Below are positions 39,221 through 50,400 of a DNA stretch of 62,439 nt, piece after piece. Numbering within the stretch: the stretch's first letter is position 1; each line of letters begins with the position of its first letter. The position numbers were made by a program, and so were the translations under genes. The notes below the pieces were generated by a model, which was given only the letters and a program-made list of their open reading frames with translations, did not search any database and was not told where the DNA came from. Source of the DNA: Darksidea phi (lineage: Eukaryota; Ascomycota; Dothideomycetes; Pleosporales; Lentitheciaceae); assembly GCA_030770425.1 (NCBI GenBank), contig JASJFT010000251.1, forward strand, positions 1 to 62,439. The letters are read 5' to 3'.

Positions 39221-39488
39221 TATAAGACCCTAGGACTGAGTACAATCAACTAGGAGTTATAACAGCTAAGGTAGCCTTCTAATTAACTAATAGTAGAATC
39301 GGTATATTGAAGCTATCCTAAGATAGCGCTATAAGGGTATAAGAATAAGGGGTTCTTATACCTAAATAGGACTTGGCGCGCTAAATAAGCTAACTAACTA
39401 TTAGGCTAATCCTCGGGATTACCTAATCTACTAACCGAAATAGGAAATAAGTAAAATAACTAGGTTGCCTAGGGAATAGGCCGTGATA
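39221..39488 (-). mobile_element. Solo LTR of family A, least mutated copy, TSD ATAAA
   Basis: 268 bp in reverse orientation with TSD ATAAA at 39216-39220 and 39489-39493. Unlike other copies it keeps several CA/TG sites (ACTGAG, TACAATCAAC, AACAGC, TATTGAAG, CTTGGCG, GGTTGCC, CCGTGATA). It is therefore the best guide to the unmutated LTR. About 150 bp of unassigned AT-rich DNA (39494-39645) follows. Confidence 0.95.
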
Positions 39489-39645
39489 ATAAATAAATAC
39501 TTTTTATTCTATAATTAGTTAAATTAATAATTAGAATCCTATTATATAATACTATATAATATAGTATAAACGGATTTCTTCTTTATATAAAGAAAAGCTA
39601 TACTAACCCTATTTATAGAGTTCTACTAATAAATAAATTAGTAGA

Positions 39646-39663
39646 TATAAGACCCTAGGACTA
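39646..39663 (-). mobile_element. First 18 bp of a solo A LTR split by B2 (TSD GTAGA)
   Basis: TATAAGACCCTAGGACTA is the start of a reverse-oriented A LTR. The remaining 250 bp are at 46704-46953, and together they make exactly 268 bp. The solo LTR's own TSD, GTAGA, is at 39641-39645 and 46954-46958. Confidence 0.92.
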
Positions 39664-40112
39664 TATTACGAACCAAATATATACTATAGAATAGTAGTAA
39701 GAGGAGCTACTAGAGATTAAACCTATTACTAGCTCTAATACGGAATACGACGACTACGACTATAGTATAAACGATAATTAGTACGGACGGCTTTACTAGG
39801 AAGTTACGTAATAGATTAGTAGATCTATAGGACTTAGTAAATATAGATCTATAGAGCTATAGATCTATAGATTAGTAGATCTACGGGAATATAGAGCTAT
39901 AGATCCTATAGATCTAAGGAAACTAAATTAATATATAATAACTACGAATCTCCTAGATAGTTTTCTCTTATAGTTAATTTCGAATCTAGATTAATCCTTA
40001 CCTATTAATATAATTAAACTATTATCTACTTATTCTAACTTCTTCTTTCCTATCTTAAGTATAAACCCTAAACGAGGCCAAATAACCTATCGGGCCCGGA
40101 CCCCGTTTAATA
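39664..40112 (+). repeat. 5' LTR of B2
   Basis: 449 bp, from TATTACGAACCAAAT to CCCGTTTAATA. It contains clustered GATCTATAG-type short repeats (about 39810-39915). The bases directly after it (CCTTGACTATCCAGTAGG) should include the primer-binding site, but I could not assign a tRNA. Confidence 0.94.
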
Positions 40113-40199
40113 CCTTGACTATCCAGTAGGTAGGAACGGCTAACTACGATAGTAGGAGAAGGAACCCGATAAAGCGGAGCGGCGTAGCCGCTAACTCAA

Positions 40200-41500
40200 G
40201 ACGAACCCTTAGAAGTAGGAAGCTACCGGGAATTTAGTTCCCTAGAAGGTAGTATAACTACGGAAAACTTCGAAAGAGTTATTAAGAATTAGTATATATT
40301 TAAGAAGAGAGAAGATACGTTAGAAGCCTAGCTTACGGAGTTAACTATCTAACTTTAGAGGTATATAAGTAAACTATTAAAGCTTAGAGAACTAGAAAAG
40401 TTCGATAGAATAAGATCGAAGCTTAGGGGATTTCTAGCTAATATAGTAATCTACCTCGACCTTAATAGGATAAAGCTACCTACGGAGAGCGATAAAGTAT
40501 CGTTTATAGTAGCTTAGTTTATAGGAAAGGCTATTACTTAGTTTAAAACGTATCTAAATAAATAACTACGACTACCCGAAGCCTAATAAAGTAATAAAAC
40601 GAAGGCTATCTTCTCGAGTTACGAGTACTTTAAGAATAAGTTATATATTACCTTTAAAGATATCGACTTAGAAAGACTAGTAGAATAAAAAATTACGCGC
40701 CTTAGATAGACGAAATCCGCTACGACCTATACGTCTAAGTTTAAATAACTCGCTACTAAGATCTAATAGGAAGAAGTAGCCCTTATATTACGATACTACG
40801 AAGGACTAAAAGACTATATCTATTACGAGATAATTTGGATAAAACGACCCTAGACTATAAGAGGATTAATTAAACAAGCTATTAAGATCGACGATAATCT
40901 CTACCTCTAGAACTTAGAAAGAAAAGGGAAGGTCGGATTCTACGAAAAGAAGAAAGAAGAAAAGTACTATAGGCTAGAAGTAATAGTCCTAGGGGCTAGT
41001 CTAGAGTATAAAAAAGGGAAATAGAACCCTAAGAAATAAGAGCTCTATAAGAAGCGAGTATACTTTAAATATAAGAAGTAAGGATACCTAGTAAAAGATT
41101 ATAGGTTAGGTCTAAGGAAAGAAAAACCCCGATATACTTAGTAGGGTAAGAGGGATAGAGTAGCTACGATATAAGAATATAATACTATATATTAGACGAC
41201 TTATATACGCGACTAGTATAAGACGTACTACGAAGCTAAGTTAAATACTAGCTATTAGCTATAGAAATAGTAGATAGCTATAACTCGGGAGTCTTAGAGA
41301 AGAGTTTCGTTCTCGCTAGAAGTATAAGAAGAAGTACCCGAGGAAGGCTTATCTATAGAGTAGGAAGACTTCGATAATACCCTAGATACGCCGTTATAAA
41401 TAGTTAATAATAGTAATAAGTTCTTAGAACTAGAAGATAAAAACCTAGTTACGATATATAAGAACGCTAGATACCTATAGATAATTCGACTATCTAAAGA
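40200..41500 (+). pseudogene. gag of B2, RIP-degraded
   Basis: De-RIPped, it reads as a helical capsid protein: SDKVSFIVAQFIGKAITW is at about 40488-40540, then LRYYEGLKDYIYYEI, typical of the Ty3/Gypsy gag (retrotrans_gag) type. The nucleocapsid zinc knuckle at 41061-41102 reads CFKCKKQGHLVKDC after undoing RIP, an exact CX2CX4HX4C. Stops are TAA/TAG only. The start is approximate. Confidence 0.82.
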
Positions 41501-42199
41501 AGAAATAAGACTAGTATTAGAACTCGATACGACTTATACTTAAGCCTTATAGTTTATAGAGAAAACTATAATACCTATAATAATATAAGAGATTTACGAA
41601 GAATAGTCTAGATCTTATCCGATATATTAACCGTTTAAAGATTTTAAATAGTAGGTCGAATAGAACTTTATTGTTATAGATCTTATACCTAACTAAGAAA
41701 CTTAGAAAGAAATACGGTATATTATAAAGACGGTTAATAAAGAATAACTATAGTATATAGTAATTAAATAATAGATTCCCGTACGAACGACCTCTATAAA
41801 GTATAATAATTAGAGATATAAGGTCGATCTAGAGGACGACCTACGATATAAGATAAGATACCTAGTATACTTCGAGATTATATAGATCTCGTATGTATAA
41901 AAAGAATATAAACTCTACGAAGAAGTAAAGTAAAAAAACGACTACTACCTAGTAAAGGACTATAATAAAAGAATTATCTAAGTAGTTATACTAGAAGTAG
42001 TATATAGATAGTAACGATCCGAGAATTAGTAACGAAAGGGATATATTAGAATTATACTAGGACTACTTCTACTATTAAATTATATCTTAGAAAGACTATA
42101 GTATAAATACCTAGAGAATAAATATCCGAAGTACGTCTAAACTAAGATTAATACGAAATATTAGCTAAAGAAGATAAGAATTTAAGGAACTAGAGGATA

Positions 42200-45100
42200 G
42201 GACTATATCTACCTCTATAGAACCTACTAAGGAAAGAAAATTATTACTTTAATTAATAGTAGAGCTACTCGAAACTTTATTAGTAAAGACTTCGTCCGAA
42301 GGAAGAAGATCCCCTAATAGAAGAAACGATACCCTAGCGTCGTATATACTATTAAAGGAGAACCCTTTAACGAACCTACGATATATAAAACTAAAGGTAA
42401 ACTTAGCCTATAGGGATAGAAAAAAGAAAACGAAATACTTAATATAATTAAGATATCGGATAACTAAGATATAATCCTAGGAATACCGTAGCTACAAGAA
42501 GCTAATCCTTAGATCTAATAGATAAGCTAATAAGTATTATTCCTACAATAGAATCTAGGAGCGACCTAAGAAGAAAGTAATAATATTCTAGAACGATATA
42601 AAAGATAGAAAGAATTATTTATAGAACTAGAGAAAAGCCTACTCTAGTACTAGTCCTAGGACTACGTAATCCTACTATAAGAGGGAAAGACTCTAGGATT
42701 CGGACTAATCTATAAGTTAACCGAGGAAGAAGAAAAGATTATAATAAAGTACCTCGAAGATAACCTTATAAAAGGATATATTCGATATTCGAATTTATCT
42801 ATAGGATACCCGGTTCTCTTTATACCTAAGAAGGGTACTATAGAACTACGACTATATATCGATTACCGAACGCTTAATAATATTATAATTAAAAATTAGT
42901 ACCCTTTACCTCTAATATCGGAGATATAAGATTAATTAAGAAAAGCTAAATAGTTTATATAATTAGATATCCGAAACGTATACTACTAGATATAAATTAA
43001 AGGAGGCGAAGAATAGAAAATAGCTTTTAGAACTAAGAAAGGACTATACGAGTACTAAGTAATACCCTTTAGACTTACTAATATACCTACGATATTCTAG
43101 GAATAAATTAATAATATTTTACGAAACTACCTTAACTAGTTCGTAATAGCGTACCTCGACGATATTCTAATCTACTCTAAAATAGAAGAAGAATATAAAG
43201 AATATATAAAGAAGGTCCTATAGGCGCTTAAGAAAGTATAATTATACCTTTACCTACGAAAATATAAATTCTATATATAAGAAATAGAGTTTCTAGGATT
43301 TATTATTAGACTAGGAGAAATTAAAGTAGACCTATAACGGATTAAAAAAATTAAGGAATAGCCGATACCGAAGAACCTTAAGGAACTATAATCGTTTCTA
43401 GGATTCTATAACTTCTATCGAAAACTAATACCGTAATAGAGTACGACGATAGTACTACTTACGTAACTTACGAAGAAAGATTAACCCTTTAAATAAAAGG
43501 AAGAGTACTAATAAGCTTTTAAGAAGATTAAAGAATAATTTACTAAGGAACCCGTAATTAAGATATATAACCCTAAAGAACCCTTAATTATTAAAACGGA
43601 TATATTAGACTATATAATAGGAGTAGTATTACTATAGAAAGATAATAAAGATAACCTTAGACTAGTATACTACTTCTTACGAAAAATATTACTAGCCGAG
43701 CTTAACTACGATATCTATAATAAAGAGTTATTAGTAATTATTAAAGTCTTAAAGAAATAGAGATCTAACCTATAAGGATCTAAATACTCTATTATAATCT
43801 ATATAGACTATAAGAATCTAATAGAATTCTTAATAAATAAACCTCTAATCGGAAGATAAATATAATAGATATAAACCCTTATAACTTATAATATTAAGAT
43901 TATATATACTAAAGGATTAGAAAATAAACGAGTAGACGCGCTTAGTAGGAGACCCGATTACTAGGGAACGGAGAAACCTAGCGTAGTAATTCTTAAGCTA
44001 TAGCCGGACGGAACGATTACTTATAATCGCCTAAAATTGGTAGGAATATAAGAAATAATACTCGAACTAGAAGGAAACGACTAGACGTAATAGATCTATA
44101 TAGCTACTACGGAAGCAATAGACGAACGGAACGAAATTTAAGGAGTAATCTAAGAAAAAAATAGAATTATCTATATATTCTAAAAAGTCTACGTACCTAA
44201 GGTAATACGAAAAGAATTTATTAGATAATACTACGAGGTACTAGTATACGGATACTAAGGAGTAGAAAAGACTCTCGAATAACTAATAAGGACGTACTAT
44301 TTTCTATATATAAGATAGTTAGTTACCTAGGTACTTTTAGAATATATAGACTATTACCGTAATAAGTACGCTAGATATATACCCTATAGAATACTATAAC
44401 TAATAGAAAATATAGAAGAGCTATAGAAGGTTATAACTATAGACTTTATTACGTAGTTACCGCGTTCTAAGAAACTAATAATAGGAGTATCTTATAATAC
44501 TATACTAGTAGTAGTAGATAAGTTTATAAAGTATACTTACTTTATTCTATATATAGATAAAGGAAATATAGTAGAATAACTTATCTATACCTTACTAAGA
44601 TATATATTTAGTAAATATAGAATACTAGATAAAATTATCTTAGATAGAGACGTTAAGTTTATAGTAAAGTTTTAGTAAACTCTTATAGCTAAACTAGAAA
44701 TAAAATATAGTATATTAACCGCGTACCATCTATAGATAGATAGACTAATAGAACGAATAAATTAAATAGTAGAATAATACCTTAGATATTATCTAAACTA
44801 CCGCTAGAATAATTAGGTTATACTTTTACCTATAGTATAATTTACGTATAATAGTTCGTAATATAGCGTAATAAAGATAATACCTTTCTTTACGAACTAT
44901 AGAATTAAACTAGAAATATATAAAGAACCGAGATAACTTTAGTCTTATAGCTAAAATAGAGAAGAAATAGTAAAAATTATTCTACGAACGTACTAATAGC
45001 TTAAAGAGGACGTAGAATTTCTTTAAAATAGAATAAGTAAGTACTACGATAAGAAGCGAAAGGAAGTACCCGCTTTTAAAGAGGGAGAAAAGGTATAGTT

Positions 45101-45689
45101 ACTACGAAAAAATATTAAGAGTAAGCGACCTAATAGTAAACTAGACTATACTAAGATCGGACCCTACGAGATTAAAAAATAAGTCTTACCTATAAACTAT
45201 CGACTAAGACTACCCCTATAAATAAAAATCTATCCTATATTTTATATTAGCTTACTAGAAAAAGTACTATAGGATACTAAACTAGTAATATACGAAGTAG
45301 ATATATATAGAGAAGATAATAAAGAATAGAAAGTAGAAGAAATCCTAGATAAAAATATTAGAAATAGAAAAAACTATTACTTAATCTAATAGTAAGGAAT
45401 AGATAAGAATAGAAGACTATAGAAACGAACCTAGGAACCTAAAGATAATCTTAATTATCCTAAGAAGCTTACGGAGTATTAAAATTATAATCCTAAAGGA
45501 AACCTAGAGATAAGGTAAGTTCGCCTTACGGTAAGTCGAGAAGACCGGTACTACCTATAGCGTAGTACGAGGCGTTTAACGAACTAGGAAGAGCGATATT
45601 ATCTACGACGTTACGAGCGACGTCTAGAGCGATTAGAAAGGTCTCTAGATCCTCCTACTACCCTAGCCGCCGAAGCTCCTCCTCCTTAG
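42200..45689 (+). pseudogene. pol of B2 (protease-RT-RNase H-integrase-chromodomain), RIP-degraded
   Basis: The protease site LINSRAT (42248-42268) derives from LIDSGAT. The RT reads LDIRNVYYQI and then AYLDDILIYS (43149-43178), with both catalytic Asp retained. RNase H lies at about 43500-43950. The integrase core has ITIDFIT near 44430, LDRDVKF near 44640 and YHLQIDRLIERINQ near 44730. A chromodomain-like block is at about 45290-45480 (KVEEILDKNIRNRKNYYL). The tail reads YYLRRYERRLERLERSLDPP and reaches a TAG at 45687-45689. From 45526 it overlaps the antisense ORF. RIP stops make it non-functional. Confidence 0.9.
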
Positions 45690-46230
45690 TATTAAGTTTA
45701 GCCTTAAGGGCGCGAGACTATCCAGCTACCTTCTTATTAAGAAACTCTTTTTATTTCTTTAAACGTTAAACCCTTACCTATATATTAGATAACTCTTAAC
45801 TAAATTCGGCTATACGACGAAGTAGTTCCTTATAATACTCTTTAGCCGTCTATAACTAAGCTTAAAGTTTCTCTTATAAATAGTTAACGGATCGCCCTAA
45901 TATATATAAGCCTATATATATAAGTTATAGTTAAAAATAGATACTTAGCTATAGAAATTCCTAATAACCGATACGAATTTCGTACGTTTATACGAATATA
46001 AGCCTCGTAATATTTACTTTTATTAGGAGAGATAACGTAGGGCGTTCCTAGCCTACTATACTAAGGGTAAGGAAATATTTTAGAACTATTACGACTAATA
46101 CGGTTGGTAAGCGTAAGACGTTCTTTAGTTTTACGAGAAACTATAGAGGAAGAAGGGTATAACTTAAGAAGATCCTAAGCTAATACTAATATAGCCGAAT
46201 ACCGGATCCGGAATAACCTCTAAGCCGAAG
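45526..46230 (-). pseudogene. Antisense ORF in the 3' region of B2, about 220 codons
   Basis: On the minus strand from about 46230, the frame reads FRIRYSAILVLAQDLLKLYP, then SIVSRKTKERLTLTNRI, SKIFPYPWYSRLGTPYVI and NKSKYYEAYIRINVRNSY. After an apparent frameshift near 45880-45960 it continues as a coiled coil, LGRSVNYLQEKLQAQLQ, KEYYKELLRRIAEF and LKAKLNTKEEELRRLGQQ, ending in LLDLP and a stop at 45526-45528. Only RIP-type stops interrupt it. B1 carries a diverged homologue. Some plant Gypsy elements (Grande, RIRE2) are known to carry antisense ORFs here; I know of no fungal family with this one. The product is unknown. Confidence 0.72.
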
Positions 46231-46234
46231 GTTT

Positions 46235-46249
46235 AGAGAGGGGAGATAG
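46235..46249 (+). other. Polypurine tract of B2
   Basis: AGAGAGGGGAGATAG immediately before the 3' LTR, the usual priming site for plus-strand DNA synthesis. B1 has the matching tract at 36799-36813. Confidence 0.8.
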
Positions 46250-46698
46250 TATTACGAACTAAATATATACTACGGGATAGTAGTAAGAGGAGCTACTAGA
46301 GATTAAACCTATTACTAGCTCTAATACGGAATACGACGACTACGACTATAGTATAAACGATAATTAGTACGAACGGCTTTACTAGGAAGTTACGTAATAG
46401 ATTAGTAGATCTATAGGACTTAGTAAATATAGATCTATAGAGCTATAGATCTATAGATTAGTAGATCTACGGGAACGTAGAGCTATAGATTCTATAGATC
46501 TAAGGAAACCAAATTAATATATAATAACTACGAATCTCCTAGATAGTTTTCTTTTATAGTTAATTTCGAATCTAGATTAATCCTTACCTATTAACGTAAT
46601 TAAACTATTATCTACTTATTCTAACTTCTTCTTTCCTATCTTAAGTATAAACCCTAAACGAGGCCAAATAACCTATCAGGCCCGGACCCCGTTTAATA
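46250..46698 (+). repeat. 3' LTR of B2
   Basis: 449 bp, equal in length to the 5' LTR, followed by TSD GACTA. Some CA remain (AACCAAATT near 46507, GGCCAAATAA near 46663). Confidence 0.94.
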
Positions 46699-46703
46699 GA
46701 CTA

Positions 46704-46953
46704 AGTATAATCAACTAGGAGTTATAACAGCTAAGGTAGCCTTCTAATTAACTAATAGTAGAATCGGTATATTAAAGTTATCCTAAGATAGTACTATAAG
46801 GGTATAAGAATAAGAGGTTCTTATACCCGAATAGGGCTTAGCGCGCTAAATAAGCTAACTAACTATTAGGCTAATCCTCGGGATTACCTAATCTACTAAC
46901 CGAAATAGGAAATAAGTAAAATAACTAGATTACCTAGGGAACGGGCCGTAATA
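46704..46953 (-). mobile_element. Remaining 250 bp of the solo A LTR split by B2
   Basis: It continues 39646-39663 after B2 and ends GGGCCGTAATA. It is followed by GTAGA (46954-46958), the TSD partner of 39641-39645. It retains ATCAACT and AACAGC, so it is mildly mutated. Confidence 0.93.
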
Positions 46954-47475
46954 GTAGATATCTAGTAATTAGACCTAGCTAAGGTTATATCTAATTTACT
47001 AGTAGCCTAATTATACTATTAGAAGGGCTAATAGCTATTACTAATAGGTATAATATTAGTAGATAAGATTAATAACTAGTTTTATATAAAGATAAGATAG
47101 AAAGAGATAAGACTAAGTCTTATACGAAAAGTTTAAATAGAATATTAATACTAAAAAAGAAAAACTTACTAGTATTTATTTATTAAGTTCTAGTACTAAT
47201 CTTATATATTTAATTATATACGATTATATAAAATTTATATATATAGATTATCTTCTTAATAATTTACTATATACGAAGCTTCGCGCGATTCTTTTAGATA
47301 AAAGAGACTTCTATTTAAAATTTCTTTAGTTATTAAGAATTATCTATAAACTATTATTTAAATTAAGTTATTTTATTATTTCTATTTCGTATATATATAT
47401 ATATATATACTCTAGCTATTTACTTAGTTAAATTCCTATAGTCTATTATTATAAACTATAGGCTATTTAATATAA
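46954..47475. other. Unassigned AT-rich gap with a (TA)n run
   Basis: Older sequence that hosted the solo LTR; it is contiguous with 39494-39645 if the insertions are removed. No domain was recognised. A pure TA run of about 22 bp occupies 47388-47409. A3 begins abruptly near 47476. Confidence 0.5.
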
Positions 47476-50400
47476 CTATTATTTTAGATAATAAAATATA
47501 GATTTTTATTTAAGAGAGGAATATTATAAAGAACTATTAAAGTAACTTCTTATAAATCTTTAACTTTTAGAAAACTATTTTCTATTTTAACTTTATCTTA
47601 TTTAAAAATAATAAAAAGTCTAAATTAAAGAACTAGCTCTATAATATAGAATAAAAACTTACTATTAATAAGAACTAATTTATATAAAAAATCTTTTAGT
47701 AAATAGCTAAGATTTATTAAGTCTATATTATATTCTAACTAATAGACTTAGTAAAAGATTATATTTAAATATAACTAAATTTTAAGAAGAAAAAAGTAGA
47801 CTTTATATTTAATATAAATTTATTATAATATATTAAGAATTACTATAAAGATTTCTATATAAAAAAGAAGATAAAAGTTAAATTCTATTAACTATATATA
47901 AATATATTTAGTAAAGTTAGTAATTTTATTAAAGATTTTAAGTATTTAGTAATAAAGATCTATCTATTTTACTACTAGTAGAATAAAGAATTTATAAATA
48001 AGCTCGACTTTAATCTAAAAAATAAAATAAATTTATTTTATAATAATAATTTTATCTTTAATAAGCTTTATAAATATATAACTTTAGTTAATAAAGTATT
48101 ACTTAAAAATAATTAATACTAAAAAATCTAATTTATTTAAAGTAATTAATTAGCTATTTTTAAAAAAAAGTAATTAACTATAAGTAGACCCTTTCTTAAT
48201 AAATTAAAAAAGAAGACTATTTATTTTAAAGATATATCTAAACTTTATAACTACTCTTTTAAAAAGTATAAAAAATAAGATTATTATTTTAATTATAAGA
48301 CAAAAAATAAGTAGTAAAGTTATTTTAATTATATTATATAAAAAGTAATATAAAATACTATAGAAGTAGAAGTTAATACTACCTTTTCTAATAATTCTAA
48401 GAAAGGAGTTTATTTAGACTTCTTATATAAAGAGAAAAGTAGTTTAAAGTATAACTCTAATACCTTCTTTATAATATAAAAAAATAAAAGTTATTAATAA
48501 AGAGCTTTTTCTTAGTAGTCTATATAGAAGTAATTAAATCTCTTAATTATTAATAACTTATTAAGATACTATAACTTATTAATTTAAAATTATTTATACT
48601 TTCTATTTAACTTATAATAAATAGTCTAGTTATAGAACTAAGAAAATTAGTAGATAGTAATACTAGTATATATCTATTAATCTACTTTAAATATTTAAAA
48701 GTAGTAAAGAAAAAGCTAAAGCCTATCTTTTATTAATTAAAAAAACTAATTCCTTTTAATAAGTTTAATAGAAAATATAATTATTTAGTTAATATAACTA
48801 TCTAAGTTAATCTATTAATCTAGAAAAAGAATATATTTACTTAATTTCTCTTTTTTAAACTTAAATATTATAATATAATATTTAAAAGAAAATTCTTTAA
48901 GTAAACTTAATTCTTAATTAATTATTATAATTAAACTTTATACTAGCTAGATAATACTTTAAAGTAAATAAAATATAATTTAACTATTATAAGAAAATTA
49001 AATCTAAAGCTAGAGCTAAAATACTAATATAATACTTTATACTATAATAATTTAATTAATTAGTAAATTAAAGTATAGAAGAAGGTTTATTTACTTAAAA
49101 AGAATTTAATACTTAATTTAAACAATTTTATCTAAATTCTTATAATTCTTTAAAAAGAGGTCTATAAGCCTACTAAAGTTCTATTATAAATAATAGAAAA
49201 TTAGTAAACTACTCTTAAGAAAATATAGAGAAACGTAGATAGTAATACTAATAATAATTTAAGAGATATTAAATTTAAAAAAATTAATAAAGCTAATAAA
49301 AGAATAATAAAAAGAAAAGAAAAGTAATACTTATTTTTAATAATCTATTAAGGTAGACTACTAATAATAAATTTAATATATATTTTCTTAAGACTTTTAA
49401 TATATAAAAGCTTATAAATAAGAAAGAAATTATACTAGAAGTTACTAATTTAGATAAAATTAACTTATTAATTAAGAATAGATAATTAAAAAATCTAGTA
49501 GAATAGAATATATAAGATATAATAGTAGAGAAGCTCTCTTATAAAGATTATATAGAAATTACTTTAAATTACTTCTTTAAGATTAATATAAATAAATTAC
49601 TTTTTAAAAGAGAAAATATTAATTATAAAATTATTCTTAAAAATAATATAAGTAACTTTAGTATAAATCTACTTTATAATATATCTCTTAAATATCTAAA
49701 GTTACTAAAAGTTTACTTAAAAGAGTACTTAAAGAAAGACTTTATTATAACTAATAATATTAATTTTATCTTATTTATTTTATTTATTAAGAAGTTAGAA
49801 GAGAGATAGAGATTTTATATTAATTACTAGAAAATTAATATAATTATAAAAAAGGATATTATAGCTATCTTCTTAATTAAGAAGATATTTATATAACTAT
49901 TTAAAGTAAAGATTTTTACTAAGCTAGATATATATTAAGTCTTTTATTATATTAAATTAGATCTTAATATAAAAGATCTTATAACTTTTAAAATATAGTA
50001 TAGAAATTATAAATATTATATCTTATCTTTTAAATTATATAATAGACTAATAATCTTTTAGTACTATATTAATTAAGTACTTAAGAATAAAATTAATAAA
50101 ATTTATACTATTTATATAGATAATATTTTAATCTATTTAGAAGATTTTTTAAAATATAAGAAATATATAAGTAAAATTTTAAATAAGTTTAAAAAGATTA
50201 GACTATAAGTTAATATTATAAAAAATAAGTTTATAATTACTAAGATAAAGTTCTTAGATTTTATTATTAATATTAAAGGTATTTATATAGACCTTAATAA
50301 AATAGTAATTATTAAAAACTAAAAGAAATTTATAACTTTAAAAGAATTATAAATTTATTTAGACTTTTATAACTATTACTATAAGTAGTTAAAAGACTAT

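Larger units (their letters stand above)
39664..46698 (+). mobile_element. Complete Ty3/Gypsy chromovirus B2 (7,035 bp), TSD GACTA
   Basis: Two 449-bp LTRs flank gag, protease, RT, RNase H, integrase, chromodomain and an antisense ORF. The TSD GACTA is at 39659-39663 and 46699-46703. It lies inside a solo A LTR. It keeps many CG sites and a few CA/TG, and the RT YLDD is intact. It is therefore younger or less often mutated than B1, though RIP stops still break every gene. Confidence 0.96.

Noticed and set aside
47388..47409. (TA)n run as a biologically special site
   Set aside because: A 22-bp TA run is expected in strongly RIP-mutated DNA, where CA/TG microsatellites turn into TA.
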